Below, piece by piece: positions 1 through 4,351 of a stretch of 5,009 nucleotides of DNA. The notes below the pieces were generated by a model. The model was not told the origin of the DNA. It searched no databases and saw only the letters and a program-made list of their open reading frames with translations. Both the position numbers and the translations under genes were made by a program. Source of the stretch: an uncultured beta proteobacterium. GTDB lineage: Bacteria; Pseudomonadota; Gammaproteobacteria; Burkholderiales; Burkholderiaceae_C. Where the stretch lies: assembly GCA_903914985.1 (NCBI GenBank), contig CAIWRE010000290.1, positions 1 to 5,009 on the forward strand. The letters are read 5' to 3'. Within the stretch, counting starts at the first letter, position 1. Every line of letters starts with the position of its first letter.

Positions 1-587
1 CGTTTTTGGTGCCCACCACCACACCGGGCTATGTGGTGGCGCGGCTGGAAGACAAGCTGGGCCAGCACTCCAGCGACACAGCGCAAATCAATTTTGACAA
101 CTGCCGCATTCCGGCCGAGAACCTGATTGGAAAAGAGGGCGAGGGCTATGGCATTGCCCTGGGCGGGCTGGAGGGCGGGCGCATTGGCATTGCCGCGCAA
201 AGCGTGGGCATGGCGCGCAGCGCGCTGGACGTGGCCATTGCCTACTCCAAAGACCGCCAAAGCTTTGGCCAGCCCATTTTCAACCACCAGGCCGTAGGCT
301 TTCGGCTGGCCGACTGCGCCACGCAGCTCGAGGCTGCACGCCAGCTGATTTGGCACGCCGCCGCCCTGCGCGACGCCGGACGCCCCTGCCTGAAAGAAGC
401 CGCCATGGCCAAACTGTTTGCCAGCGAAATGGCCGAACAAGTCTGCAGCGCCGCCATCCAAACCCTGGGCGGCTACGGCTATGTGAGCGACTTCCCCGTA
501 GAGCGAATCTACCGCGACGTGCGCGTGTGCCAAATCTACGAAGGCACGAGCGACGTGCAGAAAATCATCATTCAGCGGGGGATTTAG
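1..587 (+). CDS. Acyl-CoA dehydrogenase, C-terminal part (5' end outside window)
   Basis: FAD-dependent acyl-CoA dehydrogenase, which oxidises an acyl-CoA to the 2,3-enoyl-CoA and passes electrons to ETF in fatty-acid or branched-chain acid breakdown. The frame is open from the left edge (first full codon at base 3), so the N-terminal domain is missing. Visible in order: the end of the middle beta domain (FLVPTTTPGY, then IPAENLIGKEGEGY) and the C-terminal helical domain, with the family signatures ALGGLEGGRIGIAAQSVGMA, RQSFGQPI (FAD contact, from base 255), QTLGGYGY and IYEGTSDVQKIIIQR. The Glu of YEGT (codon 540-542) matches the catalytic base of short-chain and medium-chain enzymes. The gene ends in TAG at 585-587, and the C-terminus ends as complete family members do. 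It is GC-rich with strongly G/C third positions, unlike the next gene, so it probably represents host core sequence. Substrate chain length cannot be told from this half. Confidence 0.95.
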   Translation, partial: FLVPTTTPGYVVARLEDKLGQHSSDTAQINFDNCRIPAENLIGKEGEGYGIALGGLEGGRIGIAAQSVGMARSALDVAIAYSKDRQSFGQPIFNHQAVGFRLADCATQLEAARQLIWHAAALRDAGRPCLKEAAMAKLFASEMAEQVCSAAIQTLGGYGYVSDFPVERIYRDVRVCQIYEGTSDVQKIIIQRGI

Positions 588-746
588 GGCGGGGTGCCCA
601 TGAATGTAAGAGGCGGGTTTGTAGGGCATCACGAACACTGAAGCGACATTCCGTTTATGGATGCCAAAGCGAAATGCCAAGGGGCGTTGCGCATCTTTTC
701 GCTGTTTCGATCAAACTACCCTGCCCAGTGCATTTCGTCGTCTAAA

Positions 747-759
747 TTGGGAATCCCAA
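747..759. repeat. 13-base perfect palindrome upstream of the nuclease gene
   Basis: TTGGGA-A-TCCCAA is a perfect dyad centred on base 753, about 100 bases before the GTG start at 857. Its left arm, TTGGGA, also resembles a -35 hexamer. The best -10 candidate at the right distance (TAGGCT, 769-774, 16-base spacer) is weak. It may be an operator overlapping a promoter; that role is inferred. Confidence 0.35.
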
Positions 760-791
760 GATATGCGCTAGGCTACATTACGGAAGGCCTC

Positions 792-805
792 AGAAGGAAC
801 CTTCT
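792..805. repeat. Inverted repeat AGAAGG-AA-CCTTCT in the nuclease gene leader
   Basis: Two perfect 6-base arms are separated by AA, about 50 bases before the GTG start at 857. With only two bases between the arms it would not fold well as an RNA hairpin, so a DNA-binding dyad is the likelier reading. No regulator is known from this window. Confidence 0.35.
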
Positions 806-856
806 TCCCCCGTCCCGTGACACAAATGCACACCATTCAATTAGGGAGCCCATACC

Positions 857-1963
857 GTGGATTTCATTGACAACCTTCGCGTCCTCGCTACGCGCATTGC
901 TAACACGCGCGCGGTCATTCAAACTGAGGAAGCGACAAAGAACGCGATGATCATGCCGCTGATCCAGATCCTTGGGTACAACGTTTTTGATCCGCTTGAG
1001 GTGACACCCGAGTTAGTCGCTGACGTAGGTACGAAGAAAGGTGAGAAGGTTGACTACGCAATCCTAAAGGACGGCAAGCCGATAATTCTCTTCGAGTGCA
1101 AAAAGGCAGGTGGCGACTTGAACATAAACCACGCGGGCCAGCTCTTCCGCTATTTTCACGTCACCGCAGCACGATTCGGTGTTCTGACAAATGGTCTGGT
1201 CTATCGGTTCTTCACTGATTTAGAGCAACCGAACAAGATGGACGAGAAGCCCTTCTTTGAGTTCAACATTCTTGACTTCAAAGATCGGGATGTAGAGGAA
1301 CTTAAGAAATTTGCCAAGTCTGCATTCGATTTGGAGACGATCCTTACTACCGCCAATGAACTTAAGTACACCCGAGCGATTCAGACTAAATTGAATGAGT
1401 GGATGGTCAGTCCATCAGAGGACTTTGTTCGCATGGTGTCTTCAGAGCTTTTGGGCACAAAGCGATTTACGCCAGCGGTCCGCGATCAATTCACCCTTAT
1501 AACGCGGCGAGCGTTTGAGCAACTTGTCGGTGAAAAGATCAACGAACGCCTGAAGGGTGCAATGGCTCCTGAGTCAGTCACCGTCCAAGAAGTCGCGGAA
1601 GTCCTGCTGTCGCCGAAGGTCACGCCGGAAGCGGCGGCAACCCCCGCTGAGCCACAGGTGGTCACTTCCTTGGAAGAACTGGAAGGTTTCCACATCGTTC
1701 GCGCAATAGTCCGAGGGCTTGTATCAACCAAGCGAATCGTCATGCGTGACGCGCAGAGCTACTGCGCCATCCTGCTTGACGACAACAATCGGAAGCCAAT
1801 TTGTAGACTTCGATTCAACAACCGGGAAAAGCTTCGTCTTGGACTGTTCAACGAAAAGAAGGAAGAGGAACTTGTAAATATTGAATCGCCAGACGATATT
1901 TACAACTATGCGGCGCAAATTCAAAGCGCGCTCAAATCCTATTTGCCGCAATCTGAGGGTTAG
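857..1963 (+). CDS. Stand-alone HsdR N-terminal-type nuclease domain protein (restriction/defence-like)
   Basis: A 368-aa protein with a PD-(D/E)XK nuclease fold of the type I restriction HsdR N-terminal kind (HSDR_N_2-like). Residues seen: Glu24/Glu25 in the first helix, the loop GTKKGEKVDYAI with Asp66, then IILFECKKAG with Glu80 and Lys82 (D...ExK), and QLFRY with Gln95 and Tyr99 (the QxxxY element of HsdR/RecB-type nucleases). Residues 140-250 look mostly helical. A Pro/Ala-rich linker lies near 252-268, and a conserved-looking domain near 277-364 starts at EGFHIVRAIVRGL. No Walker A/B or helicase motifs are present, so this is not a full HsdR (usually about 1000 aa), and no HsdM or HsdS is nearby. 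The GTG start is supported by AGGGAG at 843-848, eight bases upstream. Composition is more AT-rich than the preceding gene, suggesting transfer. A phage-defence role is inferred; some proteins of this kind are uncharacterised. Confidence 0.85.
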   Translation: MDFIDNLRVLATRIANTRAVIQTEEATKNAMIMPLIQILGYNVFDPLEVTPELVADVGTKKGEKVDYAILKDGKPIILFECKKAGGDLNINHAGQLFRYFHVTAARFGVLTNGLVYRFFTDLEQPNKMDEKPFFEFNILDFKDRDVEELKKFAKSAFDLETILTTANELKYTRAIQTKLNEWMVSPSEDFVRMVSSELLGTKRFTPAVRDQFTLITRRAFEQLVGEKINERLKGAMAPESVTVQEVAEVLLSPKVTPEAAATPAEPQVVTSLEELEGFHIVRAIVRGLVSTKRIVMRDAQSYCAILLDDNNRKPICRLRFNNREKLRLGLFNEKKEEELVNIESPDDIYNYAAQIQSALKSYLPQSEG

Positions 1964-1982
1964 CCCCTCGCGTAAGCGGGGC
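1963..1982 (+). terminator. Hairpin just after the nuclease gene stop, GUAA tetraloop, no T-run
   Basis: CCTCGC (1966-1971) pairs with GCGGGG (1976-1981), including one G-U pair, across a GTAA loop of the GNRA type. A second register pairs GCCCC (1963-1967) with GGGGC (1978-1982). It begins on the last base of the stop codon. No T-run follows, so it is not a classical intrinsic terminator. It could protect the mRNA 3' end or be part of a degenerate recombination site. Confidence 0.4.
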
Positions 1983-2048
1983 GCCGATGGCGGGCCACCA
2001 GGCCGTGTTTTGGCGGTACAAACAAGCCCCCAACCATCCGGAGACCAT

Positions 2049-2498
2049 ATGGAACCCATCGAGGCTCGATCAGATATCAGAACCAAGTTCTTCCCAGTCA
2101 GCCCGGCAAAGCTGTTCGCCGCCATGAGCGACGCGAACTGCATTGCTAAATGGTGGGGTCCCGATGGGTTCACAAACACGATTCACACCTACGACTTTGT
2201 GCCCGGCGGAAGTTGGCAGCTGACGATGCATGGACCTGACGGAACGGACTACCCCACCGAAAACCGCTTCGTACGTCTAGTCAAGGATCAACTCTTTGAA
2301 ATTGAACACCTCAATGGGCATCACTTTGTTCTCACCTTGGAACTTCAGACACATGGTGAGGGCACGCAAGTCATGTGGCGGCAAACTTTTGATACCGAAG
2401 AGCACTACAAGCAATTGGCAACGTTTGTCGCAGCAGCGAACGAACAGAATCTTGGGAGGCTTGCGGCCCAAGTTGCGCATGCCGAAAGTGCGGCCTAA
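2049..2498 (+). CDS. SRPBCC/AHSA1-like (START-fold) domain protein
   Basis: A 149-aa cytoplasmic protein of the SRPBCC superfamily, Aha1-C/AHSA1-like branch, with a helix-grip fold that encloses a hydrophobic ligand pocket. Family marks are visible in order: the opening strand IEARSDIRTKFFPVSPAKLFAA in which the fold starts, then IAKWWGP with the W-W-G-P signature (residues about 34-40), FVPGGSW (about 55-61), the mid-strand LFEIEHL, and the long closing helix after FDTEEHYKQ. Length is normal for the family. The ATG at 2049 is chosen because GGAG (2040-2043) lies five bases upstream and residue 1 fits the usual start; the frame is open further upstream but overlaps the nuclease gene. The stop TAA (2496-2498) sits inside GCCTAAC, an integron-type core sequence. 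The ligand and physiological role are unknown. Confidence 0.88.
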   Translation: MEPIEARSDIRTKFFPVSPAKLFAAMSDANCIAKWWGPDGFTNTIHTYDFVPGGSWQLTMHGPDGTDYPTENRFVRLVKDQLFEIEHLNGHHFVLTLELQTHGEGTQVMWRQTFDTEEHYKQLATFVAAANEQNLGRLAAQVAHAESAA

Positions 2499-2541
2499 CC
2501 TGCTGCGAATTGGCCAGGTCATCTAACCACTATGGCAGCAG
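2493..2541 (+). repeat. attC-like remnant: two RYYYAAC cores and a 7-base inverted repeat
   Basis: GCCTAAC (2493-2499, overlapping the SRPBCC stop) and ATCTAAC (2521-2527) each match the integron R'' core consensus RYYYAAC perfectly. CTGCTGC (2500-2506) and GCAGCAG (2535-2541) form a perfect 7-base inverted repeat enclosing the second core. A cassette attC normally starts at or just after the gene's stop codon, as here. No GTTRRRY partner is found downstream, so the site would be degenerate or truncated. Confidence 0.35.
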
Positions 2542-2627
2542 CACACCATGTCCGCGGCTCGCCCCCACGTTTGGCCAAGCCAGGATCGCAGCCCATGCCT
2601 AGTCACTATCATTTGTGCAAACATACC

Positions 2628-2693
2628 CGCATCATTTCGGCACGCAAGGCGACCAAGCGCGAAGGCGCGTTTTATCGAGGTGGACAACCATGA
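2628..2693 (+). pseudogene. BrnT-type toxin, C-terminal stub
   Basis: Read in the frame ending at TGA 2691-2693, this stretch encodes RIISARKATKRE followed by about nine more residues (21 codons in all), the characteristic C-terminal end of BrnT-family RelE-fold ribonuclease toxins. Full BrnT proteins are about 90-95 aa. The N-terminal strand and helix bearing the F-x-W-D/x-K motif and most of the active-site residues are missing. Upstream the frame stays open back to an ATG at 2532, but that part shows no BrnT similarity, so the breakpoint lies close to 2625. The TGA overlaps the ATG of the next gene (ATGA at 2690-2693), the normal arrangement for a toxin followed by its antitoxin. The toxin is certainly inactive in this form. 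Confidence 0.7.
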
Positions 2694-2914
2694 AATCAGA
2701 GTACGACCTTTCCAAACTGAAGTCTCGCAAGAATCCCTATGCGTCCAAGCTAAAAAGGCCTGTGACCATGCGTCTTTCTGAGGACGTTGTGGACTATTTC
2801 AAGGGAATGGCCGATGAATCCGGCGTCCCCTATCAGAGTTTGATTAACTTGTACCTGCGCGACTGTCTTGCCAAAAGTCGGAAAGTGCAAATCAACTGGC
2901 CACAGGCTGCCTGA
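2690..2914 (+). CDS. BrnA/CopG-like antitoxin, orphaned
   Basis: A 74-aa ribbon-helix-helix antitoxin. A basic N-terminus (YDLSKLKSRKNPY) is followed by the DNA-contacting strand VTMRLSED (residues about 25-32), helix 1 DVVDYFKGMADESG, and helix 2 beginning at the VPYQSLIN motif (about 46-53), then a short basic tail. Such proteins bind and neutralise a BrnT toxin and repress their own operon. The ATG at 2690 is preferred to upstream GTG 2615 because it overlaps the toxin stop in the ATGA arrangement, has GAGGTGG just upstream (about 2677-2683), and gives the family's usual N-terminus. Its own toxin survives only as a stub (2628-2693), so it is probably unpaired here. It might still act on a related toxin elsewhere; that is inference. 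Confidence 0.82.
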   Translation: MKSEYDLSKLKSRKNPYASKLKRPVTMRLSEDVVDYFKGMADESGVPYQSLINLYLRDCLAKSRKVQINWPQAA

Positions 2915-2926
2915 TAAGGTGTTCGC

Positions 2927-2936
2927 CCCGTACGGG
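2927..2936. repeat. 10-base perfect palindrome after the orphan antitoxin
   Basis: CCCGTACGGG is a perfect self-complementary decamer 12 bases after the antitoxin stop codon. GTT (2921-2923) and AAC (2938-2940) could extend it past a small mismatch. There is no T-run, so a terminator is doubtful; an operator site or the remains of a recombination site are alternatives. Confidence 0.35.
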
Positions 2937-2986
2937 CAACAGCAGAAAATCGCTTCACTTCGGGTGTTGCCGATAGCATACGCAGC

Positions 2987-3045
2987 CGTTAACCCTTCGC
3001 TCATGCTGCGCGCCAGCGGCGTGTCCCGCTGGTCGGCTGGCGCAG
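2987..3045 (+). repeat. attC-like left half with strong nested inverted repeats
   Basis: The segment 2989-3006 (TTAACCCTTCGCTCATGC) resembles the left half of common integron attC sites, in which a TAAC core is followed by TTCGTTCAAGC. Directly after it come two competing perfect stems: GCGCCAGC (3010-3017) with GCTGGCGC (3036-3043), and inside it CCAGCGG (3013-3019) with CCGCTGG (3026-3032) around a 6-base loop. An imperfect palindrome in this position is what an attC variable region looks like. The core itself (CGTTAAC) matches RYYYAAC only partly, and no right-hand GTTRRRY follows. Confidence 0.35.
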
Positions 3046-3062
3046 AAGTCCAAGGACAATTC

Positions 3063-3164
3063 ATGAATCCAACCGATCTCGCCATTCCGATTCTGCCAAG
3101 TCGCTCAATGCAGAAGACAACCGCCTTCTATCAAGCCATGGGCTTCGAAGGAAGACCGTGTTGA
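3063..3164 (+). pseudogene. VOC/bleomycin-resistance-like protein, N-terminal fragment
   Basis: The ATG at 3063 has a good ribosome site (AAGGA, 3052-3056) and opens a frame of 33 codons: NPTDLAIPILPSR, then TTAFYQAMGFEG, then TGA at 3162-3164. This is the first beta-alpha unit of a glyoxalase/bleomycin-resistance (VOC) protein, including the AFYxxxGFE turn; complete members have about 115-130 aa. Everything after GFEG is gone and the frame ends three codons later (RPC, stop). The 5' signals are intact, so the loss came from the 3' side, probably by deletion or cassette recombination. No metal site or dimer interface can form from this piece. A translated micro-peptide is possible but unlikely to be functional. 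Confidence 0.65.
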
Positions 3165-3246
3165 TTGGCATTAAAAACTGAGCCGCTATGTCGGACCTTC
3201 ACACGCTAGTTTTCACCAAATCTGTCACCTACCGCCGAGGCCAATC

Positions 3247-3642
3247 ATGTACATGCCACCCGGATTCAACACCGTTACCCCGTACTACTTCGTCAATGAC
3301 GCCGAGTCCATGGTGGCCTTCCTGGTCCACGGTCTTGGGGGCGAAGAAACCTGCCGCACCATGCGCGGCGACGGGCTGATTCAAAACGTGCAGGTCAGGC
3401 TTGGAACATCCACGGTGATGGTCAGCGAAGCCACAGCGCGCTACCCCGCGATGGCGTCGGCCTTCTACCTCTACGTGCCAGACGCCCATGCCGCCATGAA
3501 CCGCGCGCTCCAAAACGGCGCAACCCTGGAAATGCCCGTCGCCGACATGCCCTACGGCGACCGGCAGGGTGGTGTGCGGGACCCGCATGGCAATATCTGG
3601 TGGATTTCGCAGCGCACTGTTGAGGAGCCGTACACGCCGTGA
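3247..3642 (+). CDS. VOC-family (glyoxalase fold) protein
   Basis: A 131-aa protein of the vicinal oxygen chelate superfamily, related to YdeM/PhnB-type glyoxalase-like proteins. The two beta-alpha-beta-beta-beta modules are visible: module 1 from VTPYYFVNDAESMVAFLV (residues 10-27) to VRLGTSTVMVSEA, module 2 from SAFYLYVPDAHAAMNRAL (71-88) through the loop MPYGDRQGGVRDPHGNIWWI (101-120), a strongly conserved closing signature. The usual metal-ligand His/Glu set is not evident, so lyase or dioxygenase activity should not be assumed; members bind varied small molecules or antibiotics. The ATG at 3247 has GAGG (3237-3240) six bases upstream; a second ATG two codons on is less well placed. A weak promoter-like pair (TTGGCA 3165-3170, TATGTC 3187-3192) lies upstream. 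It is unrelated in detail to the VOC fragment just before it, so this is not a simple duplication. Confidence 0.85.
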   Translation: MYMPPGFNTVTPYYFVNDAESMVAFLVHGLGGEETCRTMRGDGLIQNVQVRLGTSTVMVSEATARYPAMASAFYLYVPDAHAAMNRALQNGATLEMPVADMPYGDRQGGVRDPHGNIWWISQRTVEEPYTP

Positions 3643-3658
3643 GGCAATGACGTTTGTG

Positions 3659-3687
3659 GTGACAAAAGGCACACACTGCATTAATAT
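3659..3687 (+). promoter_or_regulatory. Candidate promoter of the toxin-antitoxin pair, predicting a leaderless mRNA
   Basis: GTGACA (3659-3664, five of six matches to the -35 consensus) is separated by the optimal 17 bases from TAATAT (3682-3687, four of six matches to the -10 consensus). Transcription would start about 6-7 bases on, at or next to the ATG at 3694. No Shine-Dalgarno sequence precedes that ATG, which fits a leaderless start. Confidence 0.45.
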
Positions 3688-3693
3688 TCGGTC

Positions 3694-3987
3694 ATGAAAC
3701 CGTTTCGCTGGAGTGCTGAAAAAAGCGCCGCTCTCAAAGAGCAGCGCGGGGTTTCCTTTGAAAGCATCGTGGTTGCCGTAGAGGCGGGTGGACTGCTAGA
3801 CATCCTCGCGCACCCCAATACTAAGAAGTACGAACATCAACAGGTATTGGTTGTCTGTCTAGACAACTACATCTACCTGGTGCCGTTCGTTGAGGATGAA
3901 AGCAGCTACTTTTTGAAAACGGTGATTCCAAGTTGTAAGGCCACCCGCACCTATTTGCCACCAGGAGTTCAAGATGCCAATGACTGA
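3694..3987 (+). CDS. BrnT-like toxin of a type II toxin-antitoxin pair
   Basis: A 97-aa protein of the BrnT/DUF4258-like group (RelE/barnase-like fold, predicted ribonuclease). The N-terminus FRWSAEKSAALKEQRGVSFE (residues 4-23) is the family's F-x-W-x-x-x-K ... RGVSF motif. A central strand pair follows (VLVVCLDNYIYLVPFVED, 51-68), then the C-terminal YFLKTVIPSCKATRTYL (72-88), whose K-A-T-R matches the ARKATRRE end of BrnT. Length is normal and all parts are present, so it may be active. It overlaps the downstream antitoxin by 14 bases, a typical coupled toxin-first order. There is no ribosome site before the ATG and a promoter ends six bases upstream. Composition is less GC-rich than the flanking VOC and NTF2-like genes, hinting at a separate origin. 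Target RNA is unknown. Confidence 0.8.
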   Translation: MKPFRWSAEKSAALKEQRGVSFESIVVAVEAGGLLDILAHPNTKKYEHQQVLVVCLDNYIYLVPFVEDESSYFLKTVIPSCKATRTYLPPGVQDAND

Positions 3988-4291
3988 CATAAACGAAGAA
4001 GAAATTCTCAACGCCTTTGACAAAGGACGGCTCAAGTCGGTGGCCACCAAAAGCGAGTTGGCCAAATTCAAGGCGGCAGCGCGAGCCACAGCCATTAAAG
4101 ATCGGCGTGTGAACATCCGCCTGTCTACCGGCGACCTGAATGACATTCAAGTCAAAGCGCTTGAGGAAGGCATTCCGTATCAAACGCTGATTGCGAGTGT
4201 CTTGCACAAGTACGTGACAGGTCGACTCGCCGAGCTGCCCTCCGGCGGCAAGGTACGCGGTTCGTCGGCAGCGAAAAGCGGCAATGTTTAA
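3974..4291 (+). CDS. Ribbon-helix-helix (CopG-type) antitoxin partner
   Basis: A 105-aa antitoxin. An acidic and helical N-terminal part (residues 5-40: NEEEILNAFDKG, KSVATKSELAKFKAAARA) is likely the toxin-binding arm. The ribbon-helix-helix domain follows, with strand RRVNIRLSTGDL (44-55), helix 1 NDIQVKALEEG and helix 2 IPYQTLIASVLHKYV (67-81). It should dimerise, bind the operon promoter and block the toxin encoded just upstream. ATG 3974 is preferred to ATG 3980 because AGGAG (3963-3967) lies six bases before it; it overlaps the toxin's 3' end by 14 bases. The last 20 residues (after VTGRL) are Gly/Ser/Ala-rich and not of the family, possibly sequence picked up when the 3' end was joined to new DNA. 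It shares the GxPYQ(S/T)LI motif with the orphan antitoxin at 2690. Confidence 0.85.
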   Translation: MPMTDINEEEILNAFDKGRLKSVATKSELAKFKAAARATAIKDRRVNIRLSTGDLNDIQVKALEEGIPYQTLIASVLHKYVTGRLAELPSGGKVRGSSAAKSGNV

Positions 4292-4324
4292 ATGTCCTCC
4301 TGCCGATTTAGCCCGACGTTAGGT
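4283..4324 (+). repeat. attC-like right end with perfect GTTRRRY core
   Basis: GTTAGGT (4318-4324) matches the integron R' core GTTRRRY exactly and is followed by a short leader and a well-placed gene start, as in cassettes. GTTTAAATGTC, running over the antitoxin stop (from about 4285), can pair imperfectly with GACGTTAGGT, using G-U pairs and one bulged base. The whole element is only about 40 bases, shorter than usual attC sites (roughly 55 or more), so it may be a shrunken relic or chance. Confidence 0.35.
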
Positions 4325-4351
4325 GGCATAAATCCAAAGGAGACGATTCTC

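Larger units (their letters stand above)
588..856. other. Gene-free spacer between core gene and accessory block
   Basis: These 269 bases hold no convincing gene; the open frames crossing them lack a ribosome site and any recognisable protein. They contain two short perfect dyads (747-759 and 792-805) and a tandem ATGCCAA (661-667 and 674-680). No terminator with a T-run is visible after the dehydrogenase. Base composition becomes less GC-rich along the spacer, so the boundary between core and accessory DNA probably lies here. Confidence 0.5.

Noticed and set aside
588..856. tRNA gene as an island attachment site in the spacer
   Set aside because: No cloverleaf, T-loop (GTTCRAN) or acceptor pairing could be recognised.
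657..950. Open frame of 97 codons crossing the spacer and the start of the nuclease gene
   Set aside because: It has no ribosome site, no recognisable motif, and runs out of frame into the clearly coding nuclease gene.
1724..2179. Minus-strand open frame of 151 codons opposite the nuclease 3' end and the SRPBCC gene
   Set aside because: It lies opposite two well-supported genes, and its translation shows no domain; it is an antisense shadow of coding bias.
3165..3192. Promoter-like TTGGCA / TATGTC pair before the VOC gene
   Set aside because: The -10 matches only three of six positions and the spacer is 16; too weak to list as a feature.
2548..3240. CRISPR array or tandem repeat explanation for the repeat-rich scar region
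   Set aside because: No repeat unit recurs at regular spacing; the repeats are inverted and each is different.
3188..3379. Frame beginning MSDLHTLVFTK before the VOC gene
   Set aside because: No ribosome site, low-complexity Ser/Pro/Thr translation, and overlap with the VOC gene in another frame.
3229..3681. Minus-strand open frame of 150 codons opposite the VOC gene
   Set aside because: Its Arg-, His- and Val-rich translation is the usual antisense product of a GC-rich gene, and the + strand VOC protein explains the region.
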